From NCBI GenBank assembly GCA_022376465.1, contig JACDTU010000006.1, positions 1,178,001 through 1,242,000 of the forward strand: a DNA stretch of 64,000 nucleotides. Reading direction: 5' to 3'. The translations under genes were made by a program, and so were the position numbers. The number at the start of each line of letters is the position of its first letter. Within the stretch, counting starts at the first letter, position 1. Positions 23,137 to 40,379 of this stretch are shown here, piece after piece. The notes beneath the pieces are model-generated. The model saw only the letters and a list, made by a program, of their open reading frames with translations, did not search any database and had not been told where the DNA came from. Source of the stretch: Cubamyces lactineus (lineage: Eukaryota; Basidiomycota; Agaricomycetes; Polyporales; Polyporaceae).

Positions 23137-24685
23137 TGCGCCGGGCCCTGCGCGGCTCAAGCTTGTTTGGTATCCTTCTTTTTCCCTCTCCTTTGTGTTA
23201 GCCGCATCTTCGTTGTCGTCCATGCTATCGTCCTCCGATGTCAGAGCACTTCTCTTTCCCCTTCATCTAAGCTGCGCTACCAACCTAATGTTTCTGTATA
23301 TTTGCATGCTTTGTCCTTGTCTTGTCCGTGTTCGTGTTCTTGAATCCAAATTGTAGTGCAGCGCTCTGTCCAGACTCCAGCGCTCCTCTTTTCTTCCCAC
23401 CGTTGGCGGTGGTAACGCGCCCTCAGCGCGCTGATAGCACGCGTTCGCGGGCTGTTTGCGATTCGCTGCAGGGGGCGGTCGTTCCGTGTGGCCTCTGCAG
23501 ACTGCTGCGCGTCGTCGGTGCACAATTCACAATTGGAAGTCAGCGCACGAGCGGCGGGCCTGCGAACGAGGACATGGGATCTCAGTTTCTGACTCTCGAT
23601 TCGGCGCCCAACACTCGAGTCAGTGCTGGAGTACCTGATTGAGCGTGGTCGGTGCGACGCGGATAGATTCGCGTTCGTTTTCTTTTGGGGTCGCTGTAGG
23701 CGGTTTGCACGCGTGTTCCGCGAGGCTCCAGATCCGTCACCGATTTGACTCGCTGAGTACTAGTGCTTGGGTGCGTGCGCCTGCGGGTAACGTTACGCTC
23801 GTTCTCCTGCCCCCGTGGACGTGGACGTGGATTGTCTGTACGAGTCTGTACGATATGGCCCGTCACGGCATCTTACATACAGCTCCGCTTTGGGCTCCTT
23901 CTCTTCGCAACTCAGACCACACATGCGCGTCGTTCCTGTCTACGCCTGCCGCGTGTGTGGACTGTCTAGATAGGTACGTAGTTCGTGTCTGAGGCCCTGA
24001 ATGCGCTAGGGGCTTTCGAGTCTGAGTTCATGTATCCGCGGAGCATATTTAGAACATAGTAGTGCACCCGGCGGATCCGAGTTGTCTTTCTGGTTACTTC
24101 TAACAGACTCCTTACCCAGCTCGCGGGATGCCTTTATGGACATTGACGCCGAGTCGGGCTCCCCGCTACGCTCGTCCCTAGGCTTAGTATTTTCGACAGC
24201 TAGTCTTCACGCGCTCAGCCGGAACACAGCGTCCGTGGCATTGTATATACCAGTATGTACCCCAGATAATACCGACGCATGTGATTTTGTTTCATTAAGA
24301 TGATAATGAACTGGCTGCTGCAGTGTATCTAGCAAACATCTTGGATTCACCCGGCGTCTATGACTAGGATCGATGGTATCTGACATCGCGCGGGGCCCAG
24401 CCACATCATCCTTGGCTGCAATGGCACCCATCGCGGCGTTCACGCAACATCGCGACATCTGACCAAAGGCACGAGTGGGAATCGCACGTTAAGGAGCGGA
24501 CCGACGCTCACTTGACCGCGATAGGAACCGCTCTTGCTCAGGCTGTCGCGACGTTGGCCACTTTGAGGGGCGCGATTGCGTGATTATACGAGCACGCCAT
24601 GACTGGGCTGCCTCCTCCTCCGCCGCTCTTATAGCTGTGATCACCGCGGCCCATCTCATTCCTCCCGCATCCCCAGCAGCTCCTC
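23137..24685. other. Intergenic, no gene seen
   Basis: 1.5 kb with only short overlapping open frames. The first 200 bp are likely the 3'UTR of the repeat-protein gene. No RNA gene seen. Confidence 0.5.
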
Positions 24686-26823
<2,138 letters not shown>

Positions 26824-27148
26824 TCTGGCAACGAGGACTCTGGGTTGGAGGACGAAGGAAAACTACTAGGCAGAGGTCAAAATTGCTTACTGTAACCATA
26901 GCACTATACCAGTACCATTATCGTCTTTTCCTACATTTGAGTCGTCGCCGGGCGAAGGGCGATGGGGAAGTGTGCACGACTTGCTGCTGCAAGCCGCCGT
27001 TCCCCCACTCTAGCGAGCAAGCGTGCTATAGCGGGTCGGTCTAAGGCTTCGTGTCCCCGTTGCCCGAAGCCTTCGCCTCGCTCCCCTCCGTAGCCGGTCT
27101 CACCTGTACCGTAGACAAGACGAACCTCGCCCGTTCTAACACGGTAGT
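26824..27148. other. Convergent intergenic, no gene seen
   Basis: 325 bp between the 3' ends of the sulfhydrylase copy 1 and F-box-like genes. Confidence 0.5.
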
Positions 27149-28238
27149 CTAAGCCCCATCCCTCTCTCGACGGTGAAACTGTGCATCGACAAGGACCTCG
27201 AGTGTCTCCGCGAACCTGTCACAGACCTCGCGCCAGGGCCGTAGCGGGCCGTGGACAGTGGATCCGATATACATCGGGCACGAATCGAGCACGAGCGATG
27301 TGAGGGTCTGCCCGTGCCGCACAATGAAATCCTCGGTCAATCGGTCGTGGTCGAATGTGATCCCGCCCAGCTCGAGGTAGCGCAGCATGGGGAAGAAGAA
27401 AGGGGAGAGGTCGACACGCGGCCAGCGACCGACAGGCTGGTCGCTCATGAGTGTGAGCGACGTGAGGCGTGCCTGCGTTGGGCCGAGGAGGTCGACCGGG
27501 ATGGCTTCTTCCCACAGCCGACGCATCATTTCCTCGCCACCATCGCCCGCAACACTGAATATCCCATGGAAGTCCAAACGCAGGTGCTCGATGGAAGAGA
27601 GCACCTCCGCGAATTCGTCGCTTTTGTAGTACGGCCATGGGTACGCCAAGAGATTGACGAGTGCGAGCGACTTGAGACGCGGGCGGCGGGTGCCCCGGAG
27701 TATTGCCTGCATCAAGGTGGACTCCAAAATGCCGGCCTCCGATGGGTGACGGTTTAAGTCAACGTGCCCGCTGTCGTCTACGTGTAGTGATGGCCACATG
27801 TCCGAACACAAGTTCAGCTCGAGGTCGATGAGCGCAGGGAACCGATGGAGCTGCATGAACACGAGCTCTAGAACAGCGTGTGACGCCCGTTCAGTCCACT
27901 CATCTGCATTTATGCGACGTTCAGTGAATGCCTCGTCGATCTGCCATGCAACGTGGATGCATTATTGTTACATTACCTTCGATATCATCGGGCGTGCCGG
28001 CCCAACGGAAAACGATGCTTTCCACCGCCTTCGCGAGCTCATCGCGCTCCATGAGTGCTTTCAGGTCCAGCGCAGAAGCCAGACGGTCCTTGACATACAC
28101 GCGACGGAAAACCAGAGGCGTTATCAACGCACAGAACGTCCTGTTGACCCCGCGAAGGATGCGCAGTTCCTTGTTGGTGCCAGGGATCCGGTCGACGATC
28201 AAAGCTAGCAGTTCGATAGGGCATTCGTTGATGGACAT
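27149..28238 (-). CDS. F-box-like protein with leucine-rich tail
   Basis: Exon 1 starts at ATG 28238: MSINECPIELLALIVDRIPG, then ELRILRGVNRTFCALITPLVFRRVY, an F-box-like pattern that would bind Skp1 of an SCF ubiquitin ligase. The main exon, from about 27940 to the TAG at 27149, has LRR-like strands (LKSLALVNLL, IEHLRLDFHG, LTSLTLMSDQ, LRYLELGGI, LTSLVLDSC) that would bind a target. The junction near 27935-27990 does not work cleanly. The plain GT-AG choice (gtaatg..gcag) is only about 36 nt and leaves the frames offset by one, and the other donor gives an even shorter 31-nt intron. So there may be an unseen splice or a frameshift. It sits between the two sulfhydrylase copies on the opposite strand. 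Confidence 0.68.
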
Positions 28239-29492
28239 TGTGCACTGTGTCGTGGGCGTGTTACTGTGCTCTCAGTCAGTTGTACGAACATGAGGTCGAT
28301 AAAATCGATGTTGGGCTTGCCACAGTGTAGTACGCGCGGACGACGTCATCCACGTGGCATATACTATCTACTATAGTATCAACTCCTTTCGGAACTTGCA
28401 CGGCCACGTAGTCCACCGCGAATACCTCTCTTTCTCCAGCACGGCTGACCTTCAACAGAGAGCCTGAGTATGCTTGACTTGTTGATCAGGCGAGCCGCAG
28501 GCGCGTGCCAGTAGAAGAAATGCATTCAATCGCAGCAATTCCAAGCCCGAGTCGCTCATTGGTTCATCCCACGCAAACATTTGCGTGGTAACTGACATCT
28601 TGGATTCTCTTTGCGACATTCCTGGAGAACAATAGGCTTGGATGCCGAGAGTTGCAAGCTCACACACGCGAACGATAGCTCTGCATAAAACGCATGCCTT
28701 CGACGCTACTCAAGACTCTGGCTTGCGTACAGCGTTTGGTCGGAAAGACACACTGGTGAGTAACTCCCAGTGTCAATATGAGTTTGCTTACGTAGGTATA
28801 CGTAGACGAAGACATTGGGCGTCCAGAAGGGCTCGCGTGTTCGAGACAATGTTCACGAGGATGACTGTGAGATAGCGAGCCGTCGTAAAACTGTAGGGTT
28901 CTTGGCGGCTCTCTACTGAACATTGACTTCGGTGAATGACCTTCGGGGACGCCTAATTGTTGTCACAATACGCTACGAACCTTTACTCAGCCAAATTCTC
29001 AAGCATCTACCGGGGGGCGATAGCCACATTATTGAGTAGTCTCGGCATGGTCCCTTCTACACACCCTCGCGGAACGTATCTCAGGGTATGACACAATCTT
29101 CTGACTTATATTCGAACCCCATGACGGGGAAAGGCCGAACGATGGCGTCGCAGACTCAATGCAGAACCCTGGGCATACGAGCGAATCGCCCGCCGCTTCC
29201 AAGCCACACAAGCCGACCTAACGGCGGGCCCCCGAATCCGTGAAAGCGAGAAGTTCGCCTCATAATGATCTGCATCCGCACCCGACGATAACAATACTGG
29301 GTGAGGACGGTCCACCAAAGTTCCGCAGTCCGAGCTCACACGTCCTACGGCGTACCCGGGTACCCTGAAAAAGTTCATGGCACGGCATGACACAATACAA
29401 CTCCTAGTCAGTCGTAGTTTCGCGCCAAGAGGGCTATATAATGGCGACCTCTACGGAGACCCATACACCAAACAACATCCCTTCTCGGCACG
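28239..29492. other. Intergenic, no gene seen
   Basis: 1.25 kb between the F-box-like gene (leftward) and sulfhydrylase copy 2 (rightward). Only short open frames. The right end is the copy 2 promoter. Confidence 0.5.
29434..29441 (+). promoter_or_regulatory. TATA box of sulfhydrylase copy 2
   Basis: ctatataa, 59 bp upstream of the ATG at 29493. I do not see an equally good TATA before copy 1, so the two copies may be expressed differently. Confidence 0.55.
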
Positions 29493-31965
<2,473 letters not shown>

Positions 31966-32067
31966 GCTTGGATGGCTCAGTTGGTTAGAGCGCAGGTCTC
32001 ATACTTTCGTATGACCATCGCAAGGTGGGCAATCCTGAGGTCGTGAGTTCGATCCTCACTCCGAGCA
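31966..32067 (+). tRNA. tRNA-Met(CAT), elongator, with intron
   Basis: Third copy; its exons equal those of the gene at 17570 and differ from 17107 only in one D-loop base. A 28-nt intron follows position 37 with the same first and last ten or so bases as the other two but a different middle (CATCGCAAGG). TTTT terminator at 32072. Confidence 0.95.
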
Positions 32068-35000
32068 CTTGTTTTGATACAGTTTGTGTGTCTTACATCG
32101 ACCGAGATCGGCACAACGACTGCATTCGTATGTATGTAAGTATGCGCATCTTCCAGGATATGTTTTCTCCGCCGAAGAAGTGTAAAGAAGGACGGTAACT
32201 CGATGTTCGAGGCAGTGTTGTCATTGACCCCGGACCCCAGAAAACGGCAGCGTAATCCAGCACTGTCTGTCATAACTATGGGCTGATCTTTGCGGTCTCC
32301 CTTCTGGTTTTGACGTGTTCTACAATGCCTGAAGGTCTCATCCGATTCCCTGAAGATTTGACGGAGTTCACACGCCATTGACCGGGTGGCATCAGTCCAT
32401 TTTGACAACACTGGTTCGAGGACACCCTCCGTGGCCGGTCAAACTGGGAGGAATGCCGTCGCCTCGGCTGCTGTGCGTTAGCGCTGTAAGTTCAAGAAAT
32501 TTGCGTCTAGGCTATGCAACCGACAAGTTGTAGTCTACACTTCGTCCACGTACTAGTCCATACTCCTTCCACAGGCACCGTCTTGTTATCTGTTCGTATA
32601 TTGCTCACAAGACTTGGTTGCATATCTTGTAGGCACATACAGATATCCCGCGACTGTGCACTCGTGACTGTCACTTCTGTTCCAAGCTCCCTGACTCTAT
32701 TGATCCCCAATTGACAGGCGATTTTCTATAAGGCTGGCGCCACATACGGATGCTCTGAAAACACACCTGACTCTCTGGACTTCACCTATATACGCTCCAG
32801 CATGGTTGCACTTGAACTTACCTTTAATCTTTTACAGTTCTTGTCCGTGTCGATGCATTTCTTCAAGCATGACAGAGCGGTAGAGAGCGGTATGTCCTAA
32901 CAAATCACTGGTACCCAGCGTGCACCGTGACACACTCACATAGTAGGTTCATACCAATTCTAGTGTCTTCAACAAACCGTGGATGCCAATGCCTGATTCA
33001 CCATCTACACGTATCATACAACTGAAGCCATCACTTCGCAACCCTGGCGGTTGGTGTTTCCTGCTGCGCTGACCTGGTATCGGTGCATCAGCGAGGCGTC
33101 TCGAGAGTTTGATAGCGAGTACCCCGAGCTAACACTTTCACAGTACTTCACACAGCATGGATAGAAGACCCTATGAAAGAAGGGAACTCTATCACCATAA
33201 GCTCCTGCGGCGGACCGAAGCCGCAGGAATCCAGGATGCAGTATGTACACTCTTTCCTTATCCGCTGGAACGGACGTTGTGCACTGTACAGCGGATCAGA
33301 GCTCTGAACATTTGGACAGATGTCGAATCGCTTTAGCTTCAAATGAGAGGTAAGCAAAGCCCTACATTTTTTACTGCAAGAGTTGCACATAAACCACGAG
33401 CCGCTTCGTACTGATACACGATCATGTCTTGACAGAGTACTACCATTTGCGAGTGCAGGACACTGCTCATCCGAGCCCGGGCATGCCGCAATCTGCCACT
33501 CCAACATCAAAGGCAGCGTTCTCTCCGGTCTGGTCGCATCACCGAAACTAGAAGCTGCATTGTACAATTGCATCTCAACCCATGGACATCAGCGGTACTG
33601 CGTTGTTGATGCGAACCCAATGTAGCTTTGTTTGTCTGACTTCTGTGAAGGCTATCTACGCCCCAGGATCTCACACTCCTGGCCCGCACACTGCCCTACG
33701 CTGCATAACGTAGAGCATATACTCAAGCTTTGTGCATCTAGAGAGGCATCAACCTTTGCCGTGCTATTCCCGCCAGTAGGTTTCCACCTCTACATCTCTT
33801 GCATCTTCTTGTGGCCTGACGCTTCTGTAGCTTCTCATGGTTTCAATACGGCTCTTGGCCTCGTACTGCCCCCGGACGTATCACGGTATCTATCAGACCG
33901 CTCTTCCATGCAGCGGTGTACGCACGTCCTGGGGCCAACGTACTTCTCTCCACCTCGTTTCCCCAAACCCTCGATGAACATCGTTGGAGAAACGCCTCCT
34001 TCTATGCCCCTGGGCGACAGTACATCGGGCCCAGTGATCTAACCAATGCCGCTACCAGCCTCACACGCCCGCAGCGCTGCGCCCGAGGCTCTCGCGCGAT
34101 CTGACAAGCTCGCCCCACAAGGCTCGCGCGTCCGATACGCCCTCCACTCCGAACGCGCGAGCCGCCGCTATTCATATCCAGCATTTGCACAAACCTGTGC
34201 CCCCCGCGTCCACGCTCGCCCCACGCGTGGTGATCGCATTCCCATGCCCGGCCGCCCCTCCCACCGTGACTGCCAGCCATACTTGTCCCCTCAGCACACG
34301 CACACACTCATACACCCTTGCGCTTCCGAGAATGAACGTCTTCTCCGCCCCGGGATGAGGCGCTCGGGGAGCCCGACTCGCCCCTCACCCCTTCTCCGCT
34401 GCTGCGCTGCCCGATCCGCGGCTCCCTTTGATCAGCGTGCCCGGACATGGGACGCATTCTCGTTGACATTGGCGGGGATTGGGGAGTGGGCCTCTTCGGA
34501 CCTGCGCTCACTCCGCTCTCATTCGACGGTGCTCCTACGATGGTCTCATGCCTGCACCGCTGCCGAGTTCTGGGGGCTCCCTTTGTCTCTTCCTTAGTTC
34601 CTACTACTGGCACCTCGTCCTCTGGCGCGTGGACCACGGGCCGCCCTCGTGACCTACATCGTGCCCCGCCGTTCTCACCGAACGGCGAACGCACACGTCT
34701 CGGGGCACGTTGCGCATCATACGCGACATGCTGTCGCCGCTCTGGCGGTCTGACTTGCACCGTTGTGTGTACTGCGCAGGCTGAACTTGAACGCCACTGC
34801 CTCTGACGCGCACAGCCCAATTGCCAGCTGGCCGGGAGCCTGGCTCCACGAGCGACGAGACGACGACGAAGCGTCAGAACCGAAGCCGTTCAAGATCCTT
34901 GCGGCGCGTTGCTACGGCAGATGCCGATACGATTGCACTTGTGGTTCGCCTTGAGTACCTCGTTCGCGCCGAGCCGGGCGTGTATCGATGGGAGGATAGC

Positions 35001-38000
35001 TGAGGGTGGCATAATCATCGTTTGAGCATATGGGGGCTTCGGACAGGACGTACCTCGCTCGCGCTGGAACGACTAACGCGGACGTGCGGGCCTCATCGCC
35101 GTGGCGATGGCGTTCGTCGCTGTGGCTACACTCGCCTGCTGCACAAACCACATCCCACATCGGGGCAATCGGCCCTCATCGGTGGCGTTATCGAGCAACG
35201 CAATCGAGGATCGCCGCGCCGGTTCACCTGTGGGTCTTGGCGTAGCCCTTGTGAAGTCGACAGTGTGTCTCGCGCGAACGCGGCGGCATCTCCGGAAGGC
35301 AAATATGCAGGTAATCAAGTACTCAAGACCCAAGACCCATCGCCAGTCTGAGTGATCCCTGCGGACTTTCGGGACGCGATGGCGACCACGGGCGGGATTC
35401 GTCCCTCGCTATCGATCGCGCGGCAAAGCTGAGAGTTCGTAAGGTCGCTTAGCGGATGACGACGCTCACCTGAAGGCTGCAACGCTCACGAGACACGTCA
35501 GGGACGCTCGCGTACGCGAGTGCAACGCGCGGACGAAGACAGCAGTGACCTGTGGTCTCTGCTCAACCCGGGCACAAATAGCTACGCACGACCCGAGCAG
35601 CCGCGCGTAGACGCCGACGGTGGGAACGCGAAGCTTCGCAGCCTCATCGCGCGGGTCAACTTGAACAGGGCCAGCTTCGAATTCTCTCCCAATGACTCTG
35701 AGCACACCATTGACATTCTACAACACGCGATGGCTGACAGATAACGGCAGACATGAGCAGGAGGCCGCACGCCAACGCCAGCAGCAGCCCTTCGCAGCGG
35801 AGAGAAGTGCACGCGACGAGCTTCGGGAGGCACGACGCCGTCCGATAACATAAAGTGACGGGATGGCGGGTTCGTCGTGGATCCCAACTTCGGATTCTTC
35901 CTCAGCACTGCTCGTCCCTGAGGGCCTCTGAGACGTGAGCCCTGCAGCTGCGCCTGTGCAAATCCTTTACTCCTGCGCTTCGTGGTGGATCCGTGGTACG
36001 AAGGGGGCGCACCATACGCCGCACCCTGCTGCGGGTTCTGCAGCTCTGCACGCATGCTCGCTCCGTGGTCGTCGCAGCACCAATTTTGGTGCACGTTACG
36101 GTACTCTCGAGTCTCGAGGGGCCTGATGCACTATCCCTGCCTCCTCGCGACACTCGATAGTCGACATTCGACGCGACTAGCGACCGGAGCTCGAGTCTGC
36201 GCATGATGCATACCGCCGCAAGCAACGTCGCAGAAGCCGGGACGTTCCAGAACGCATGCGTATCGCACAAACGGACCTCGTTATACCTCCATTCGCTGCT
36301 GTTCCTGTCCTGTCCTGTCCTGTCCTGGCCATGAATCCATGACGCGTGTGGCGGTGGTAGGTACAGAGCTGAGAGTTAGTTGCGATCATGCTGCTGACGC
36401 GTGCGCTAGATCTGGTTTCAGGCAGGCCTCAGGGGCAAGCCGCAAGTTCTGACCAGTCAGTCACCAGAACCGTCGCGGTCGTCGTCATGGGCGTCGGGCG
36501 ATAACAGTCGACGCCCCGCGTCCGCGTCACCATGAACATTCTCGAGGCTCGAGCGCCTTCGACCAATGTACAAGGATAGAGGATAGGGGTCAAGCTTCAA
36601 GTACCAGCACGTTCCAATGCGACGTCGCGTCGGAGTCCGCCGACTGCACAGGCGAGCGAGAGCGATGACTTCATGGTGCGCCATCGACGTCGGTGCATAC
36701 CCGACTACGCCGTGCTACGAGTAACGGTCCGGGCGCTCCTCGTCCGATATCGCGTTACAGTCGCACTTGCGACTTGGGGCCGCGCACGGGTGGGACGCTC
36801 TCCGAGGGCGCCCGCCGCCCCGTGCGTATGAGCGTAGTACGAGCGGAGTCGATGGAGCGCGGGCGGTGCCCCTCGACAGTCGTGGGGTGGGACGCCGTGG
36901 CTTTGGCTGTCATCGACATGCACGTCCTCGGAATTCGGAATCCACCTCGCGAGCAGGCCTTCCGATTCAGAGTTCAAAGTCCCGAGTACGTGTGTGCACT
37001 GTTGACGGGCCATCTTACAGACTTACATACCACACCACGCCCTTCGACGAGGCTCGCGATAGCACCGTACAAGGTACACCGGTATACGTACATCACAGTC
37101 GGCAGCGGCGATACGTCCATCGGGGAGTCAACTCCACTGCTGCAATGTGTTGCGCGAGCGCAGTACGCAGCACGTATATACGTACGCTAACGTACAAACC
37201 CAGTGCCTGCTACTGAGTACCGAATACTGAGTACCAATTGCGAGTAATACCTGCGCGGACGGCGTGCCAGCCCCTCCGCGTGCATGTACATGATGTGCAT
37301 GTGTGTATAGTCGACAGACGTACGTGCCGTGCGTACGTACGCGTGGATTTCGGTAGCGCTATACCCTACTTTTGTGTGCGGTATGTACTTTTGGGGGGTT
37401 TGGGTTGGGTAGGCGGGTAGGCGGATGGGAGCGAGGGGCAAGGGGCGAGCGAGGCGGACGGTGGAACGTACGCAGCAGCAAAAAGGGACAATGCTGTAAT
37501 GGTCACACTAGTATTATACGCGAGAGAGGAGAGAGGGCAGAGAGAAAGCTCCGGTCGAGAAGCGAAAAGAAAAACCATGTAACAACTATGTATGAAATGA
37601 GATGGGAGGGTGGGTGGGAGGAAAGACATGATTACGGGTAGAACGAACAATGTATATAACAATGTATAGACAGAACCGGGACCATCGATCGGAGGGGCTC
37701 GACCTGGATATGTGAGCGTCGAGCAGTGCAAGAGCAGACAGAGGAGACGGAGCGGAACACGAGTATACGGAAGAGAAGACCGGAAGAACGAACGAACACG
37801 AGGACTGTATGGGAGGGGGAAGAGGGGAACTATGGCATTATACACGAGGGCGTGGTCTGGGAAACACAGAGTAGGGGAACATCGAGCACGAGGATGATGA
37901 TGATGGGCAGGAACACAACAAGCGAATGCCAAAGGAAGGGTCAATTATGTACGCCGCTAACGCGCGCTTTGTCGGTACTTTTGGCCCTCGGGCTTCCTTC

Positions 38001-38146
38001 CTCCGTAGATTGGGGAAGGAAAGGCGAGGGTGTGCAGTGACGGACGTGAGAGCGGTGGGGACTAATGTAACATCGAGATAACCAGCGACTAACGACGACG
38101 ACGAAGAGATAGCCGGAAACGACGAGGAAGCACGAGACGATGTCGA
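32068..38146. other. Gene-poor 6.1 kb, no gene supported
   Basis: Open frames are short or shadow each other on both strands, and none gives a recognisable domain. The stretch 37380-37920 is strongly purine-rich on the plus strand, so pyrimidine-rich on the minus strand, and probably belongs to the 3'UTR of the zinc-finger gene at 38147. GTAC-rich runs occur near 37160-37345. Unrecognised or lineage-specific genes cannot be excluded. Confidence 0.45.
36303..36327. repeat. Microsatellite (TCCTG)5
   Basis: Five perfect 5-bp units in a region without a gene. Confidence 0.9.
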
Positions 38147-40379
38147 TCATTGCTGCATGCTCATCGAGTACCCTTGCGTCGAGTACTGACTTGACGATGG
38201 CTGCTGCTGCTGGGGCTGCGCGTACTGCTGAGGCGCCTGCTGCTGTGCGTACTGTTGATTCGCACTGGGCTGGTACGCGTACGTCGGCGGGTTCATCGTC
38301 GCGTTCTGGTAGCTCGGAGGCTGCGAGAACGCCGCCTGCTGCTGCTGCGCGAACGATGTCTGACCTGAAGGCGTCGTCGGTGTCCGCGGTGCGCTCTGCG
38401 GCTGGGACGATTGGCCGGACTGCGAGGGGGTCGCGTTGCGCGAGTGGCTCTTGTTGTGCTGGAGGCACTCATGCTGCCCGCTCGCAAGGAGTGCCAAGCC
38501 GATCGCACCATGATCACCCGAGTGCTGGTAGTGATAGCCTACATGAGGGAATGTCAGTTGCATGCCCTGTCGTCATCAGGGGTGTGACTTACGGAGGCCG
38601 TTCATGTTCTTGTATCTCCGCTGACAGTCACCAACACCGCATGCGTACGGCCTCAACCGCCGTTCCGCCTCCTTCTCGACCTCCCTAAGCTCGGCGTCGC
38701 TGAGCGTGACCTCTGCCTCGCTCGCCCCGTTCTCGCCCGCCTTCGCTGCCTTTTCGCTGCGCTTGCTGGCAAGGAGCTCCTGGAGATGCTCGAGGTCTTT
38801 CGGCGGCGCGAAGTTACACGAGCCGTGCGTCATGTGGTACTTGAGGCCATTTGCCTGCTTGTAACTCTTATTGCAGTTAGGCTTCGGGCAGCGGAACGGC
38901 TTCGAGAGGAGTAGCGAAGAGGCCGGGCGCGAGAGCGTCGTCGAAGCCCGTGCGGTAGCGTTAGCGTTGCTTGAGCTCGAGGCGCCAGCCGTGGATGAAC
39001 CAGCCATCGACGACGACGCCTGGCCGTTTTGCGACCCAGAAGGCGCAACATTGCGGTAAGTAGCCGAACCGCCTGGCGTGGGCGATGCGACGCGCGAGGA
39101 CGCAGGAGTGCTGTCGGGGGTGTTGGCGGCGCTGCCGGAGAGTAGCAAGGCAGTAGGTACGCACGCCGCCTGGCTACCGTTGGCGCCGTTCATTGGCCCA
39201 AGGGACATATTTGAGAGTTGGTTCTGCTGTTGCAAGAACATTTGGTTCGCGCCGCCACCAAGAGGAGCTGCGCCGGGTAGGAGACTTGAGTAGTCTGAGT
39301 AACCCGCGTACGCATTGAACGCGTCTTCGGCACGCGTCGCAGACGCACCACCTGACCCGCCGACACTGGAGCGGAACCCGCTGACGTGATGAGCACGAGA
39401 CGGCAACACCGTAGTCGTGTCGAATGCAGATATAGGGGATGCGGGTTGGCTAGCATGAGCAAGAGCTGGTGATGGGAGGGCCGAGTGGGAGTATGCCGGG
39501 TAAGAGTTCAGAGGCGTCGACACTGGCGTATCGGGGGGTGAAGGGGCACCAGATGATGGCGCGCTCGCGTTCTGGTCAACATCGAGCTCCATGTCGTCGG
39601 GATCGAAGCCTTGGTACGATATTGACTGCTGTTGTGACTGCGCTGAAGGATGACTTGAGCCAGCGGGAACGGAGCCGTTGCCAGGGAAGTACGATGCGAC
39701 TGCCTGGGGTGCAGACGAGAGAGCCGATGATGCAGCAGACTGAGGGAGCGATTGTTGAGGGGCATAGGGGTCCAGGACAACAACATGGCACTCTTCGAAG
39801 TGGTCGACAAGAGCGTGAAGATCGTTGAGGTTGAGCCCACAACAAGTGTAGTCGCGGGCCTGGTGCATCGTGAGTGAAGAGTCCGAGAAGCCCACGTACT
39901 GGCTGAACTCACAAGTTCGTCCTGGCGATCAAATACGTGCAGAGCGTTCACTATTGAACCCCTGTCACTCTCGATGGAAGACGACATCTTTCCAAACTTG
40001 AAGTCGTTAGGGCTGTATGCACAAGATGGTTGGTTAGCGATCTATCCCAGTGCCAATATATACGTAGAGAGCAATCGCATATATCCGACGCCTCGAAGCG
40101 ATGGTGCCATTGCGATAGGGGTAATACCACAACGGGACAACAACCGAGAGGAAAGAGCGAATGTACTCACTCTAATGGGCCAAGGAGCTGCCCTGGTGAC
40201 ATGCCAGGATAAAACCGGCTACCAAAGGAGCCAGCTCGAAAGGAGAATGGGGAGCCGATGAATTGACGGCTGTATGACGAGGGGTTAAAGGACCCGCTCG
40301 TGCCGGTAAATGATCCAGAGCCCATTGTGAAGTCCTGAGCCTCTGCTGGGGAGAAGGAGATTGGCTGAGCGGTAGCCAT
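38147..40379 (-). CDS. Sfp1-like split C2H2 zinc-finger transcription factor
   Basis: Nuclear DNA-binding protein. Four exons in transcript order (40379-40171, 40012-39952, 39898-38593, 38538-38147) sum to 1968 nt, 655 residues, with matching phases. Near the N-terminus is a CCGLNLNDLHALVDHFEECH segment, a C2H2-like finger. Then comes a long Ser/Pro/Gln-rich region, then two fingers near the C-terminus, CPKPNCNKSYKQANGLKYH and CGVGDCQRRYKNMNGLRYH, separated by about 70 residues with an acidic helix. The YKxxNGLxYH signature is that of yeast Sfp1 and animal JAZF1; Sfp1 controls ribosome biogenesis and cell size. The C-terminus is Gln-rich. Orthology to Sfp1 is inference from the fingers only. 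The very short second exon depends on my choice of splice sites, supported by the open total frame. Confidence 0.87.

Noticed and set aside
37366..37944. 192-codon minus-strand open frame rich in Pro, Ser, Leu
   Set aside because: It arises from the pyrimidine-rich strand bias and lies just downstream of the zinc-finger gene stop; no domain or splice pattern.
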